Assembly (NCBI GenBank): GCA_963576785.1
Contig: OY756141.1
Span: forward strand, 2,976,001-3,040,000
Length of the DNA stretch: 64,000 bases
Source of the DNA: Chlorophyllum brunneum
Lineage: Eukaryota; Basidiomycota; Agaricomycetes; Agaricales; Agaricaceae
Reading direction: 5' to 3'
Shown here: positions 1-11,836 of the stretch, in pieces
Layout of the letters: each line of letters starts with the position of its first letter
Position numbering within the stretch: the first letter of the stretch is position 1
Position numbers and translations under genes: made by a program
Notes under the pieces: model-generated
What the model was told of the DNA's origin: nothing
The model's database searches: none
The model's input: only the letters and a program-made list of their open reading frames with translations

Positions 1-541
1 TAACATCCTTCAAGTTTGGAGGCGCCATCAAAGCCAAGAAACGAGGGTATCCAGTAATTTTGTTCATTGCTCAAGGAGTCAAATCTGGTCCGGATGCGGT
101 CGAGGCCGCCTCACCCGGCCGTTGACCTCGGAACCCGGAGGACTACCGGCCAGGTCCTCCCTCGCTCAGTCAGCACTTTGGAGTTTAAGCCGGCATGTTC
201 TTTTCTTGCTCTGGCCTTCGCCAAGGTCACTAGAGATTGGACAACCCACAGACCGGAACTGTCGGAAGAAGCACCAGTCATCAGTTTCAAAATTAAGGAA
301 TTGAATGTGATTGGATGATTCAGCAACACGGCCCTACTCTTGTGATTATCCTATCATTAGACAATCTAGAGGGTACTCGTTTGTGAGTCAAACTGGCAAT
401 GTGACGTTTGACTTCTACTTTCATCCCCGTACACAGAAGCTGGGCGCTTTGCTGACTTCGTATAAAGAGGGTACATCCAACACGACATGAAAACTCAGCG
501 CACTTGACTTCTTTAAACTGCAAACACAATCTCTGATAATC
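1..541. other. Left-edge stretch without a recognisable gene
   Basis: Short open frames exist on both strands, but none shows a family motif or plausible splice pattern. The last 100-200 bases before 542 are presumably the promoter and 5' leader of the methyltransferase. A 3' UTR of a gene beyond the left edge cannot be excluded. Confidence 0.4.
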
Positions 542-1403
542 ATGTCCGACTCTACTCATCACCATCACCATCATGGCCATGACAACCATGACTCTGTAAC
601 TCAAGCTAACAGGGAATTCTTCAATAACCCAGAAAATGAATTCGAGAAACACCCCCATGTCAAAGACCGCGCAGAGAGGTGCAGTTCACACTTTCACAGA
701 AGTCACTCAGCTGATTGACCGCCTTAATGTCTAGGGTTGTGAAAGCCATCGTCGGGGCCTACAAACTCGACAAGGAGAAGACTACCGCCATGGACTTTGC
801 CTGTGGAAACGGTACAATCCAGCTACAATCCCTTGCCGATATATTCACTAACTATACGGCAGGTGCTGTTTCCGAGGAATTGATCCCTCATGTCAAATCC
901 ATCCTCGGCGTCGATGTCAGTCAGCGCATGGTCGAGAAATACAATGAGAACCTCAAGGAAGAGGAAGCCTCCGCCGTCTGTATAGAGCTGAAGGGAGAAG
1001 AGGGCGAATTGTCAAATGCTCGCTTCGACATGATCTTCGTCAGTTGTATTACCTGCAGTTGATCGGTCAAATTCTCAGCTAATGTGAATTGTATGCAATG
1101 CAGTGTAGCTCAGCATACCACCACTTCGCGTCCATCGAAGGGACCTCCCGTATTCTAGCGTCCTTCCTCAAACCTGGAGGAGCCCTTATTGTCGCGGACA
1201 TGATCCACCGAGAAGAAGGTTATACGTTCATGGCTCACGTCAAGGACGCAGTCCCCCATAAGCATGGTTTATCCAAGGGAGGTATGCAGAGAGCCTTTGA
1301 TGCGGCCGGGTTATCCATGAATGTTTTCGATGCTATACCTTCTGCTACCGACCACACTGATCAGGATCTCTTCCTTGCTATTGGAGAGAAACCGTCGGCG
1401 TGA
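542..1403 (+). CDS. SAM-dependent methyltransferase (class I, small-molecule type)
   Basis: Three exons: 542-678, 735-1038, 1104-1403, giving 246 aa. It probably transfers a methyl group from S-adenosylmethionine to an unidentified small molecule in the cytosol. Motif I is seen as MDFACGNGTIQ (the Gly-rich SAM loop), followed by GVDVSQRMVEKYN, then FCSSAYHHF across the second splice and FLKPGGALIVADM, the order expected of a methyltransferase type 11/12 Rossmann fold. The start is the ATG at 542; translation gives a naturally histidine-rich N-terminus (six consecutive His, then GHDNH). The second intron must be removed to restore the CSSAYHHF motif; reading through gives a stop. No pathway partner adjoins it. 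Substrate unknown. Confidence 0.85.
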
Positions 1404-2010
1404 ATCATTACCGAGAAGCACTCTTTACGCTTAGTTCGATTGTAAATCCATTTATAAATACAGTGACACTCCGTCCCCCAGGACATCGAGTATGGGACTG
1501 TTAAGCGATGTCGTCAAACCCCGGAGTCTCTCATACCGGCTCTACCCGGTCAAACTGTCTTACACTCCAAAATGCGTCGCTGTCAATGCCCCGTGCCAAA
1601 AGATACCTAGGCTGCCCAGTGACTTTCCTGTAGGTTGCGGGACCACTGCTTGCTCTTCTTTGTTTCGTTATCTTCTTTGCTTTCTTGTTACTAACGATGG
1701 ACTCGCATGCCACTCGAGGACTAGACCCGCTTTATATGTATACTCTCACTGAGTACCCCCCTACCCTCAATATGGGTCGTCTGGCCACAAGTCTGACAAA
1801 CCTTCTCTGTACCGTGTCGACCCTTCATGGGTAAAATCACTACCGATTGCTTCCAGTCGCTGAGCCAGTCGCACATCTCGGTCTTCCTTACTTTCAAACA
1901 GACCATTAAACTGGCTAGTGCTTGTGTTCGACAATAGTCTTACCTTCCAGAAAGGAGGTTCAATGCCATACGTGATTCAACACGTGTGTGCTCAGCCCCA
2001 GGATTATCCG
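1404..2010. other. Intergenic, convergent 3' ends
   Basis: The methyltransferase ends at 1403 and REV1 (minus) ends at 2011, so this is a shared 3' region. I see no additional gene; the open frames in it lack motifs. Confidence 0.5.
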
Positions 2011-5000
2011 TCACTTCAGCGAAAGCTTTCCCCCAAACCGCTTTCTAACAGCCTCGTCCAACCGCCTCTTGACCTCCTTGAAAGCCTTCCACCAAGCAGT
2101 CGCAGCCCGTTCATTCGGATCCCTCCGTTCCACTTCCACATCTTCGTTCTCAAACACTGCCCAAATCCGCCTCAACAACACCAGCCACCACTTCATGATG
2201 GCCACTGCCCTCTCCAGCCCCGTATCTCCCTCTTTACTCTCCACACACTGCACAAGATATTTCGAGAAAAACTCAATATCTTTCTCCTTTGGCGCCCAAT
2301 GCCTATAACCCGTCACCCATCGTTCAATCACTGATTGGATATCGTCCGTCTCGAAATAGCACAGCTTCTCTTTTTTCTCCTTCCCTTGCTGTCTCAGTAT
2401 TGGGGGCTGGACATACACAGCTTTGGGTGCGGGTCCCCACCTACGTCGAGTGGCCGGGACAAACGGTTTTGCCGGTTTCAGAACCTTATGCTGCGTTGGT
2501 CCGTCCGGTATACCCCCCTTCTCTTTGATAATCCTAGCCATGGCAAGCTGCTCTCTCTGCACCTTCACGGGTAACATAGCGAATACTTCAGGGTCGATAC
2601 CAAGATCCCGAAGTTTCGCATCCGTTATGCGAACAGATCGTACCTTGGGTTTGTCCAAGCCCAGTGCACGGAGTAAAGACTTGTTTGCGTAAATACTAGT
2701 TCCACGGCGTGGTGCGAGTTGTTGGGCAATACGTTTGTAATTTGTCACTTTGTCAGATGTCGAATTTTTGGGGGAAATACCGGGTCCGGGAATGGTGGTC
2801 GAGTTTTGTAACGGGTGGGATACTTGCCGAAGCGGACGGGGAAGCTCGTGGCTCTGGAGAGCAACAGAGGGTGATCCCCGTGAAGGTCCGGCGCCATCCA
2901 ATCCACCAGCAATCTGAGGTGACCCTGAACGTCGTTTATACTCCCTCTCTAGTTCCTCTCGTAGTTCTCTTGGTAATGCCTCAAAAACGGTCATATCGAT
3001 TTGAGAAAAAGAAGGTAGATCGATGTATTCGGGTTTCATCGGGGCCTCAGAGACCACTTTTGTAGGGAATTTCGTAGGTGAGCGTGGTATAAGCTGATTT
3101 TCATCATTATCAGGATTGGAAACGAGCTCTTGACCCTTGTCCTTCTTGGGACTTAAACGGTGTTCTTTGGGTGCTCCTTCGGCTTTCTTGAAAGGCAGTA
3201 CGGACTGAACAGCCTGTGCCGACGTCGAACCGCTCTTGATAGGTTCCAGTTTCTGAATCTGGATACCAAGTCCTCTCAACTCCGTTGGGTCAAAGTTAAA
3301 TGACTTGAGCATCCTCCAAGCATGCTCGCCGATAATCTTCCCATCGTTGACAGCGCTGCCACCGAAGCCAATGAGTTTACCTTGTTTGTTGAATGTGTCG
3401 CATTTTCCGTGACCAAGGAACTAATTTCATACGTTTGGTAAGGGGCGAAAAGACCCGAAGGGAAAGTATACCTTGGGTGGCTCAACAGGTGCAGTTGGAT
3501 CTCGCTTCATGACTTTCAGGGTTATCATACGCCCCAGCATTTCCACTTCATCTAGCCTCCTCTTTACCTCCTCTGACATCTGGTATACAAACTTCTCTGC
3601 CTGCTCATTGTTCTCAAAACGGATCCCGTACTGAGTAACAACCCGAGGCGTCAGCTATGAAGTAAACCAGCGCACATAACCACAAAACTCACGTTAATCT
3701 CACAACTAACCGACTTCCTCTCCTTACTGCTCTCCAATTGCCTATTGTCAATGCCACGAATTGCGTTGTACAAAGTTTCTCCCGTTGTTTTCCCGAGAGC
3801 ATCACATAAGATACGCTTACTCTTATCCAAGAGCTCTCCTAATTTGCTTGTACCCAATTTCTCAAGTGACTTTTGCTTGGTGTTGTACCCGAAGCCATGA
3901 AGGTCGGAGATCTCGAGAGGTGCGAGGACCACGGGGATTTCTTCTGGAAGGAGGTGGTAAGAATTTGCTGGCTTCGCTCGACGCGTGGCTAAACGAGCAA
4001 GGAGGATATTATGGGCGATGCCAATGCTTACTGGAACAAGAATATAATCGTTATACAAACTTTTGTGAGATTCAGAATAAAACACACCTTCACAACTCGT
4101 CGCTTCGCGAATGGCATCCCGTATTGACTCCGCTACTTCCTTTGCGGGGTCTTTGCTATAATCATCCCCTAGTTGCATCTCAAACACTTCTGCCCGAGCT
4201 TGGACCGCGTTTGTCACATCGATGAGTGCCTCGTCGACAGAAACTGCTTGCAAGTCGTCCGCAAATGACATCAGGACTGTGTAGAATTTGAGGGAAAATT
4301 CCTTGTATCTATGTACGTTTTAGGAATGGTAGGCCGAGTAACCGTTGTGTACTTACCTCTCAAACTCGTACGGGATAGTAATGACGGATGCACAGAGTTT
4401 TCGAGCTTGCTGTAAGCTGGAGGCTGATTGTAAGTTTGCGCCCGGGTTCGGCTTTGCTGACCGTACCTCATGCCATTCTTGACTCCAAACGCCCGAGCTT
4501 CATAACTACAGCTAGCGATTTCGCTTGTACTCAACTCTCCTCCTTGGGCCCCCTGTGAATGACAAACAACCACTGGCTTTCCCTTCAGCTCTGGTCGTGA
4601 TACCAATCCGGCCGATACAAAGAAACAGTCAAAATCACAGTGCATAATAACGCGTTCGTTCTGATCTTCTGATCCGGACTTCGCCTTTCCCTTTCCCTTC
4701 CACTTCCTGGGTGAAGTTTTCAGCTTAAGGTGTTCACCTCGCATACTAACAGTACTCGAGTCTGGCTTAGGCATTGCCTCGGGAGTACTAGACATACTGG
4801 CTTCAGCTTTCTCTTGTGCTTCCATCACCAGAGACCGTAACTCCGATTTCCAGGTGGAGAGATGATGGAGGCGGGAATTTTTGTAGTAGCCCTCGATAAA
4901 ATCGGGTGCGACTGAAGTGTGGGCCTTGCGCCATTCTGGGTTGCCCATGACGCGTTTGGCATTGGGGTTAGATGACGCTGAGGCGTAATCAGGTACTCTG

Positions 5001-5946
5001 CGAGCGTCGGTCTCGGTGGATGGGTCTGTCACGTATAGGGCGTTGGTTGGTTGGCCTTGTGGTGGGCCCCGGGGAACTGAAACAGTCGGGGCTGGCTTGT
5101 TCTTCCTTGTGAACGTGGACCTGGGCTCAGGGTGGGAAGTGGTTGAACTACTGATAGTTTGTTGCTTAGTTAATTGCCCTTGACTGCCTTCGACACGTTC
5201 GTTCGGTTTGAAGATGTAGTCCTTCCACGATAGCAGCACGCCTGTGGTGACGCTATCTGTGATCCATTCAGGCCTCACAACCTTCATTGACTTGAACTCT
5301 TTAATCTTTGCGGGTGTCAGAGAGCAGGTGATTATATGAGTTCTAGGAACCTCTTATTCAGCGAATACTCGTTCATGGCTAGAATAACCAGAAGTTCATA
5401 CGCACACAATACTCTTCCTATCTAGATAAGGTTGGAAGACTCCCCCATTCTCAACGATTAAGTTTCTTAGATCTTGTACAGATGGACGGGTCCAGCCGTT
5501 AATCTACGGAACGGGGTGAAAGAGAGGTTAGGTTGAGCGCGGCCATTGACCCAAAGACTAACATATATTGCAATCCCTTCGAATAATCCGCTCTTTGTGC
5601 CTTTCGGATTTGCATTGTCCTCCAACGCCTGGTTCTGTATCTGCAGCTTCGCTCTCTTCCTTCGCATATATTCAGCAAACTGCCCAAAACGAGATGGTCC
5701 ATAGATGTCTTCAATTTCTTGCTCAGGCTCAGAGTCAGAGCGGCGTCGCTTGAGGCCTGGTTGTGTAGGTGGGGGAGGTGACTCATGAACCTCATGGTCG
5801 TCAACTGTTATAGGATCACTTGTAGCTTGAGGAGAAGGGGGTTTATCGCCGGGTAAAACTATGTTCTGGAGTGCTTCAAGAAACTGTGGATCTTCTTCTC
5901 CGAAATAATCAGAGGAACTTTGAGAGGCCTCCAGAGGCTTTGCCAT
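2011..5946 (-). CDS. REV1: DNA repair protein REV1, translesion dCMP transferase (Y-family polymerase)
   Basis: Eight exons (5946-5563, 5503-5406, 5342-4467, 4416-4357, 4308-4088, 4030-3693, 3630-3472, 3420-2011), 1181 aa, the usual REV1 size. It inserts dCMP opposite abasic or damaged bases in the nucleus and scaffolds Pol zeta. Domains: BRCT at about residues 120-205 (GIAIYINGWT, then THIITCSLTP and VVRPEWITDS); Y-family palm from about 395 with HCDFDCFFVS and the catalytic SVDEALIDVT; little finger with NYGIRFEN; two ubiquitin-binding motifs (VFEALPRELREEL near 855 and VFAMLPVKVQREQL near 990); a C-terminal helical domain for polymerase partners (about 1095-1181). Exon 4 uses the first of two nearby AG acceptors, which yields the conserved NGMSLQQARKLC; the second AG would shift the frame. 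Appears intact. Confidence 0.95.
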
Positions 5947-6313
5947 TATGGACGGTTCATATTTACAGGAGCAATGGTCTGGTCAAGTAGGTGAGCGTTG
6001 TGAGTCAAGTTATCCAAGCTGGACCACCTCGTGACTAGGCGTGACCGACGCGTCGCCCTTTGTGCGGTCGCCAAATGTTTACAGTACCAAAGTGCCAAAG
6101 GCATCCGTACAATCTAAACTGTTGCAGCTGGATCTCAAGATCTCGCTGTTAACAACCGTAACTTTCGTAACCATCTTTCAGTACTCGAAATCCGGCGAAT
6201 CTCGTATCTACATTGCTGTCGTTGACTCATACATGTGCATGAGCGCTTGAACGGCACATTACGGCTGTCCATAAAACACGTTGATCCGGGCCTTGCGATA
6301 TTTCTGCAACCCC
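5947..6313. promoter_or_regulatory. Head-to-head intergenic region of REV1 and P450
   Basis: The 367 bp separating the divergent REV1 and P450 start codons must hold both promoters and 5' leaders. I see no clear TATA box or repeated operator. Confidence 0.5.
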
Positions 6314-8632
6314 ATGCCACTTTCGTATATCTTGCTTTCTGTAGGAGGGTCTGTTGTGCTCTATACACTGTACAAGACCTATGGTATCTTGTATCGCGAG
6401 TTTACCTCCACGATTAGTCAGGTTCCTGGACTCACGAGCAGGAACGTGTTTGTCGGGAATCTGAAGGAGATGATGTTTGCGGTAAGTCCTGTCCCAATAG
6501 TCCATATACCATGTGACGCTTCATTACATTAAAACAACTAAAGGACCAAGCTGCAGCACATGCGCAGCACGTAGAAGAGTACGGGCCGACGTTCAAGTTC
6601 AAGTCGTTGCTCTGGGTAAACTTCTATTGTTCCCAATTACTTAGTCCGTCCATCTCATCCCTTATAGGAAAGCTGGCTCTTTACTGCAGACGTTAAGGCC
6701 ATCAGTCATATATTGAAAAGAGATACGGGTGTATGGCAGAAACCAATGGCTTTAGGTTACAATATAATGCAATTGCTTGGGCCAGGTACGTTCTAAGTTC
6801 ATACGCGTATTCCTGAACTTACGATGCCAAACGAACAGGTGTATTGCTGGTGGACTCGGATGTTCATAGGCATCAGGTACGTTCTTTCACTCCTTCATTA
6901 ATGCCATCATAAGCAATTCTAAGTACCACGTTAGCGAAAAATTCTCGTGAGCTAATCACCTATCTAGCTGAACAGAAGGAACTTGAACAACCTTCCTAGA
7001 ACCCTGCTTTTTCACCGGCGGAGGTAAAACGCTTTACGGAACTCTTTCTCGACAAATCTGTCAAGGTGACACTACTCAGTACTTTGGCGCTACAGACCTC
7101 GTAATGACTGCAAACCTAGCTGAGGGATATCTGGTCGTCCCAGATACAACAAAACGATGGAGAAACCAAGCAGATTGATGTTTTGTCCTGGCTCAGTAAG
7201 GCCACCCTGGATATCATCGGCGAAGCTGGTCCGTCTACTTTTACAACTGGGGAATACTTCTATCCAGCCGGCTTATGAGAAATTTAGGATTTGGCTATGA
7301 ATTTAATTCCCTGACGGAGGAACCGGGCAAGACAAACGAGCTTCATGACGCTTTCAAAGTCATGTTCAAGGTTGGCACCACACCAAGCCCTATCCGACTC
7401 TTGCGAGGATTGATTCCTGCAACGCGCTTGTTGGTTCGTGTTTTTAATGTTTATCGGTTTATAGAAGCTGATAGAGATTTAGTCAGCCGAACGCGACCTC
7501 GAAACAGAAAAATCAAGGCAAACTATGGATCGCATTGGCAAGCAACTCTTCTCGGAACGCGAAATTGCAATAAACTCGCAAGATGAAAAGGCGCGCGGGG
7601 AAGGAAATGACATCTTGTCTCTTTTGATCCGTGCCAATGCGTCTAGCGCAGCCCATCACCGAATGCCCGAGGAGCACGTTCTCGCTCGTAAGCCACTCAC
7701 TTCCATGCACGACTTCATCTGACGATTCGCAGAAATTCCGACATTTATTGTGGCAGGACATGAGACGACGAGGTAAGATACTCATGCCCCATAATATACG
7801 TTATATTTGTCTCACCTTCCGTTCAAGTACTGCAACGACTTGGGCTTTGTTCGAGATCGCTAAAGACCCCTCTATGCAAGCAAGCTTACGTGAAGAATTA
7901 CTCAACGTTCCTACTGGGAACCCTACTATGGACGAATTGAGTGCCTTGCCATACCTCGATGCCGTAGTCCGCGAGACAATGAGGTTCCATACACCAGTGC
8001 CTGCAACGATGCGTTACGCGACCGAAGATGATGTTTTACCCCTCCAGACCCCGGTGGTTGACAAGTTGGGAAACGTACATCACGAGTTGAAGTGTGCTCT
8101 TCACGCAGCAGTCCTTCTGCCATTAATTAACTTTGTCACCTTAGGATCAGTAAAGGACAAACCGTCTTCATCCCCCTTGCAATGGTAAATAGGCTGCAGT
8201 CTATCTGGGGCGAGGATGCCGGGAAATTCAAGTAGGTTTCCCTTTCAGTACTGGATTGGTTAAAATCTGCTCACCGAACATGGAAGTCCTGACCGATGGA
8301 ACTCCCCACCTGAAGCTGCAGTGAGCATTCCCGGTGTCTGGGGAAACGTACTCACTTTCTGGGGAGGACCTCGTGCATGCATTGGATATCGATTCTCACT
8401 GATTGAGTTCGTCTGGTTCCTTCCCATTATTAGACTCCCGAACTGACTGTACAACAATACACATAGGATGAAAGCTTTACTCTTCACTCTACTCCGTGCG
8501 TTTGAATTCGAAATGGCTGTCCCACCAGACGATATCATCAAGATGTCGGAACTCGTCGCCCGACCTGTGCTCAAGACAGATCCCAAAAATTCGAACCAAT
8601 TACCACTCCTCGTTCGACCCATTTCTCCTTAA
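6314..8632 (+). CDS. Cytochrome P450 monooxygenase, copy 1
   Basis: Fourteen exons: 6314-6481, 6544-6615, 6668-6785, 6839-6876, 6935-6946 (12 nt), 7000-7065, 7120-7228, 7288-7433, 7483-7687, 7733-7772, 7828-8091, 8145-8231, 8287-8406, 8467-8632; 536 aa. A haem monooxygenase anchored in the ER by the N-terminal helix ([18 protein letters not shown]). Visible motifs: I-helix AGHETT, K-helix ExxR as VRETMR, NPDRW, and the haem loop [13 protein letters not shown] with the Cys ligand. The start is the first in-frame ATG, directly before the membrane anchor; the usual Pro-rich hinge is weak (VPGLTSRN). Exon sizes 38, 12, 66, 40, 264, 87 and 120 match those of the second P450 at 58.3-60.6 kb exactly, so the two are paralogues. 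Substrate unknown; a family number cannot be given without a search. Confidence 0.92.
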
Positions 8633-9544
8633 TGAATGTAGTCTCATATGTCGATGCGTTGTATTTTAGGACACCCCATTCTAAGTCGTTTACACTGCCC
8701 AGTATGTGTTCTAGACTACATTGTTTAATAATTACGATAACTGCAGCTTGCGATGGCGCTGGTTCTTTAACCAACTGTTAGCAGTCGCAGAAATTCTGGT
8801 ATTCACACCCAGTTCAATGTAGCTCGCTTTGGAACGTTGGATATTTGAGGATGATCTACTGTTGTGTGAAAGAAAGTTGAGGTAAGGTCAACTAAATCTG
8901 GGGCAAGATGTGTCGCAAACAGAACCCAGAACACCGCGGGGTCGATCAGACGCACTTTCATGTTTCTTACCTGATGTTGCTCAACTCATCACACCCAGAT
9001 GTAGTGACTTGAGTCTCCATGCGGAAATTGGTAGGATAATGTGGCCATTGCCAAGGACTGCAGTGCGTGTGATAACCAGCGAAGCATGAACGGCATGACA
9101 CTGATTAATTACAGCGCCCATAACCATGCGACAAACAAGCGGAAACGAAGACTGATTGATCCCATTGCTTCTACCTGCACTTGACTCACAGACCACACAG
9201 GAATCTGCGGCATATATGGCATCGAGACAATATCCCTCTAGGCATATAACTAATGGGTGTCATCAGTGGGCTCTCCGGGAACATGGCGCAACAGGCCTCC
9301 GCGCCAAACCACTGAACATCATTGAATGACTCGGGTCACCCTCCAAAGCGTCACGAAGAATCCATGCCCACAGTTCTCCGCATTTAGCTTCATGGCCCTT
9401 CTGCCATAGTTTACTGAGATGGGATTGTACCACCAAACAGAGAAGCTACCCCCTGATAAAACAAACTCTCTGAACCTCACGGCTGGGCGAGCCTCAAGAG
9501 ACACCTCCCCCTGGGCTCTCGGGTTTACTCTTCGACTAGTCGTG
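8633..9544. other. Intergenic, no gene seen
   Basis: The 912 bp between the P450 stop and the lipase start hold only motif-less short frames. Its right part should include the lipase promoter. Confidence 0.4.
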
Positions 9545-10776
9545 ATGTTGACTACGGTTTCGGCCACTTTTTTGCTTGCCTGTGCATTGGTCATTGTCAC
9601 TACTAATGCCGCCCCTATCCAAGAGGCCGCCGCTGACGAACTGATATCGTCTAGTCTAACCACACTCGAAAAACGTACTACTATCACCTTGACCTCCGAA
9701 CGGAAGGCATCGTACAAACCTTATACCAACTTTGCTGCTGTTGCTGCATGCGCCCCTTCCACTGTTATGGCATGGAACTGTGGTGGTAGGTCTGGCATAC
9801 AAAGAATCCACTAATAAAGCAAACACGTTCATTCTACAGTCAAGTGCAACGCAAATCCCACATTCAAGCCAGTTGCTACCGGTGGAAACGGAGGCACCGT
9901 ACAGTACTGGTATGTCGGCTACGATTTGGCCCTCGCAAGCGTAGTCGTCGGCTTCCAGGGGACCAATGCAGATAAAATGTATGTAGTCATAACTCATGCA
10001 ACCACTCTGGCTGAAAATATTCCAGTTGGCCCATCGTCACAGATGCCGATTTTTTCCTCACTTCTCTTGATTCCAATCTTTTCCCCGGCATTGGTAACGA
10101 CATCAAAACCCACAACGGATTCAATGATGCTCAGGCGGCGTAGGTTCTACCTCTAATACTCTCCTTCCCCAGTCCTCGGGACTCAGGTATTACTTTAGAT
10201 CTGCCTCGGCTGTTCTCTCAGCCGTAATGAAGGCTATGTCCCAATACAGTACCACTCACGTCACTGTCGTCGGGCATTCCCTCGGTCAGCTCTTCTCTTC
10301 CCCTATCTGCTTCTCTGCAGACGGACTGATATACCTTGATAGGTGGTGCTATCGCCAGTATCTCCATCGTTCATCTCAACATCCACCTTCCTTCAAGCAC
10401 TACGTTCAACCTGGTCACATATGGCTCTCCTCGTGTTGGGAACCAAGAGTTTGTCGACTACGTCAATTCTCACTTTTCTGGTGCTGTCGCTCGCATCACC
10501 AACCGGTCAGTATATGTCTTTGACCCTTCAAGACTCGGATGCAGAGTTTACAATCTTAGTAGGGACGACATTGTTCCCATTGTTCCTGGCCGTTTTCTCG
10601 GCTTCGCCCACGTTCAAGGGGAGATTCATATATTAAATAATCTCAACTGGGTTTCTTGCCCTGGTCAGGACAATACCGATGCAGACTGCACTATTGGATA
10701 TGTTCCTAACATCTTCTCTGGTGACACTGATGACCACAGTGGTCCCTATGATGGCATCATGATGGGCTGTTCATAG
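9545..10776 (+). CDS. Secreted class 3 lipase (alpha/beta hydrolase)
   Basis: Six exons: 9545-9785, 9840-9978, 10026-10139, 10199-10284, 10343-10505, 10560-10776; 319 aa. Predicted extracellular triacylglycerol lipase or feruloyl-esterase-like enzyme. The N-terminus is a signal peptide (LTTVSATFLLACALVIVTT then NAAP), followed by a propeptide ending in EKR, a possible Kex2-type site. The nucleophile elbow GHSLGGA is assembled across the exon 4/5 splice; YGSPRVGN follows. The acid residue is probably in RDDIVP and the catalytic His in DDHSGPYDG near the C-terminus, the order expected of the Rhizomucor-type lipase family. The start is the ATG at 9545; an upstream in-frame extension lacks signal-peptide character. 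Cysteines near both ends suggest disulfides. Lipase versus esterase cannot be decided from sequence. Confidence 0.92.
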
Positions 10777-11836
10777 ATCATATAACCAATGTACCAAAAG
10801 CTATCGCGACGGGGATACAGAATTCGCCACCAGTCGAGATTCTCATGATGTGGGGTAAGGCATGGCCTTACTCCACTTAAAGCAAAAAATAATCGATAAT
10901 ATGGAAAGTCATCTTTTATCCGACACCAGAGGACTTGAGTACAAGTGAATACTCCTAACTAGGCACAACCCAAGAACGCCTAAGTTGCGAGGGACTGGTG
11001 GTGTCCATGAGCCCTCCTTTCTGTGCCGAACAAAAAACAACAGATCATGCTATATGAATGCAAAATGGGACAATATACGGGAAGGTAAAACTGGAACCGG
11101 TCATCTACTGAGGGATGCACGGTTAAGGGATCATTCGAAGTCGTAATAGCAGTGAGAAGGCTTTTTCAAGGAGAGGGATGCCCTCAAGGTAATGGATCTG
11201 AGCGCGGAGAGTCAGAATTGCTCGACGGATAGTTTTATCTCTGCGTTGAGAACCACAACTATAAATTCTGTTCAGTAAAAATAAAATTCTACATTAGGCC
11301 CAATCACAGTACGAAAGGGCATCGGCGGATCTGATGATCATATTCTCCTATCCACCACAGATCCAAGGGCAACAGCATCAGAGACTATTAGTAGTCATCT
11401 ACCCATCTTGAGATCTAAATGCATTGAGGTCTGCAAACGTATATATTTAATTATAAAGGGCTTCAATTTCGACGCCCATGACCAGGAACTCAGGTTTTTC
11501 AGTGCCTTCTCTGTCACACAACGGAGAAGGGCCGCCGTGTCAGGAGGCCTGGATAGTGTATCGTTTCGGTCACAATAATTCTACATGTACAATAGGTACA
11601 GATGTCCATCTTATTCTACCAAATACAAGGTATAGTACTGCATCACAAGAGTATGTCAATCGAAATTATTCCGTCCGTCAAAGAGAATCATGAAAGCTGT
11701 CAGCGCACAGGAGCCGACTGATCCGTTCTGGTACGTAAGAATAAAAGCAAGAAAGCAAGATGATTGCGAAAAGGTGGGACAATAAGTTACAAAGTAGGTG
11801 GCTAAACGAACGAACACAGAAAAGGAGAAAAAGGGT
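10777..11836. other. Intergenic, convergent 3' ends
   Basis: The lipase (plus) and the single-pass membrane protein (minus) converge here over about 1.06 kb. It is A/T-richer than the flanking exons. No gene supported. Confidence 0.4.

Noticed and set aside
6314..8632. Secondary-metabolite gene cluster around the P450s
   Set aside because: No backbone synthase, transporter or cluster regulator lies near either P450; neighbours are housekeeping genes.
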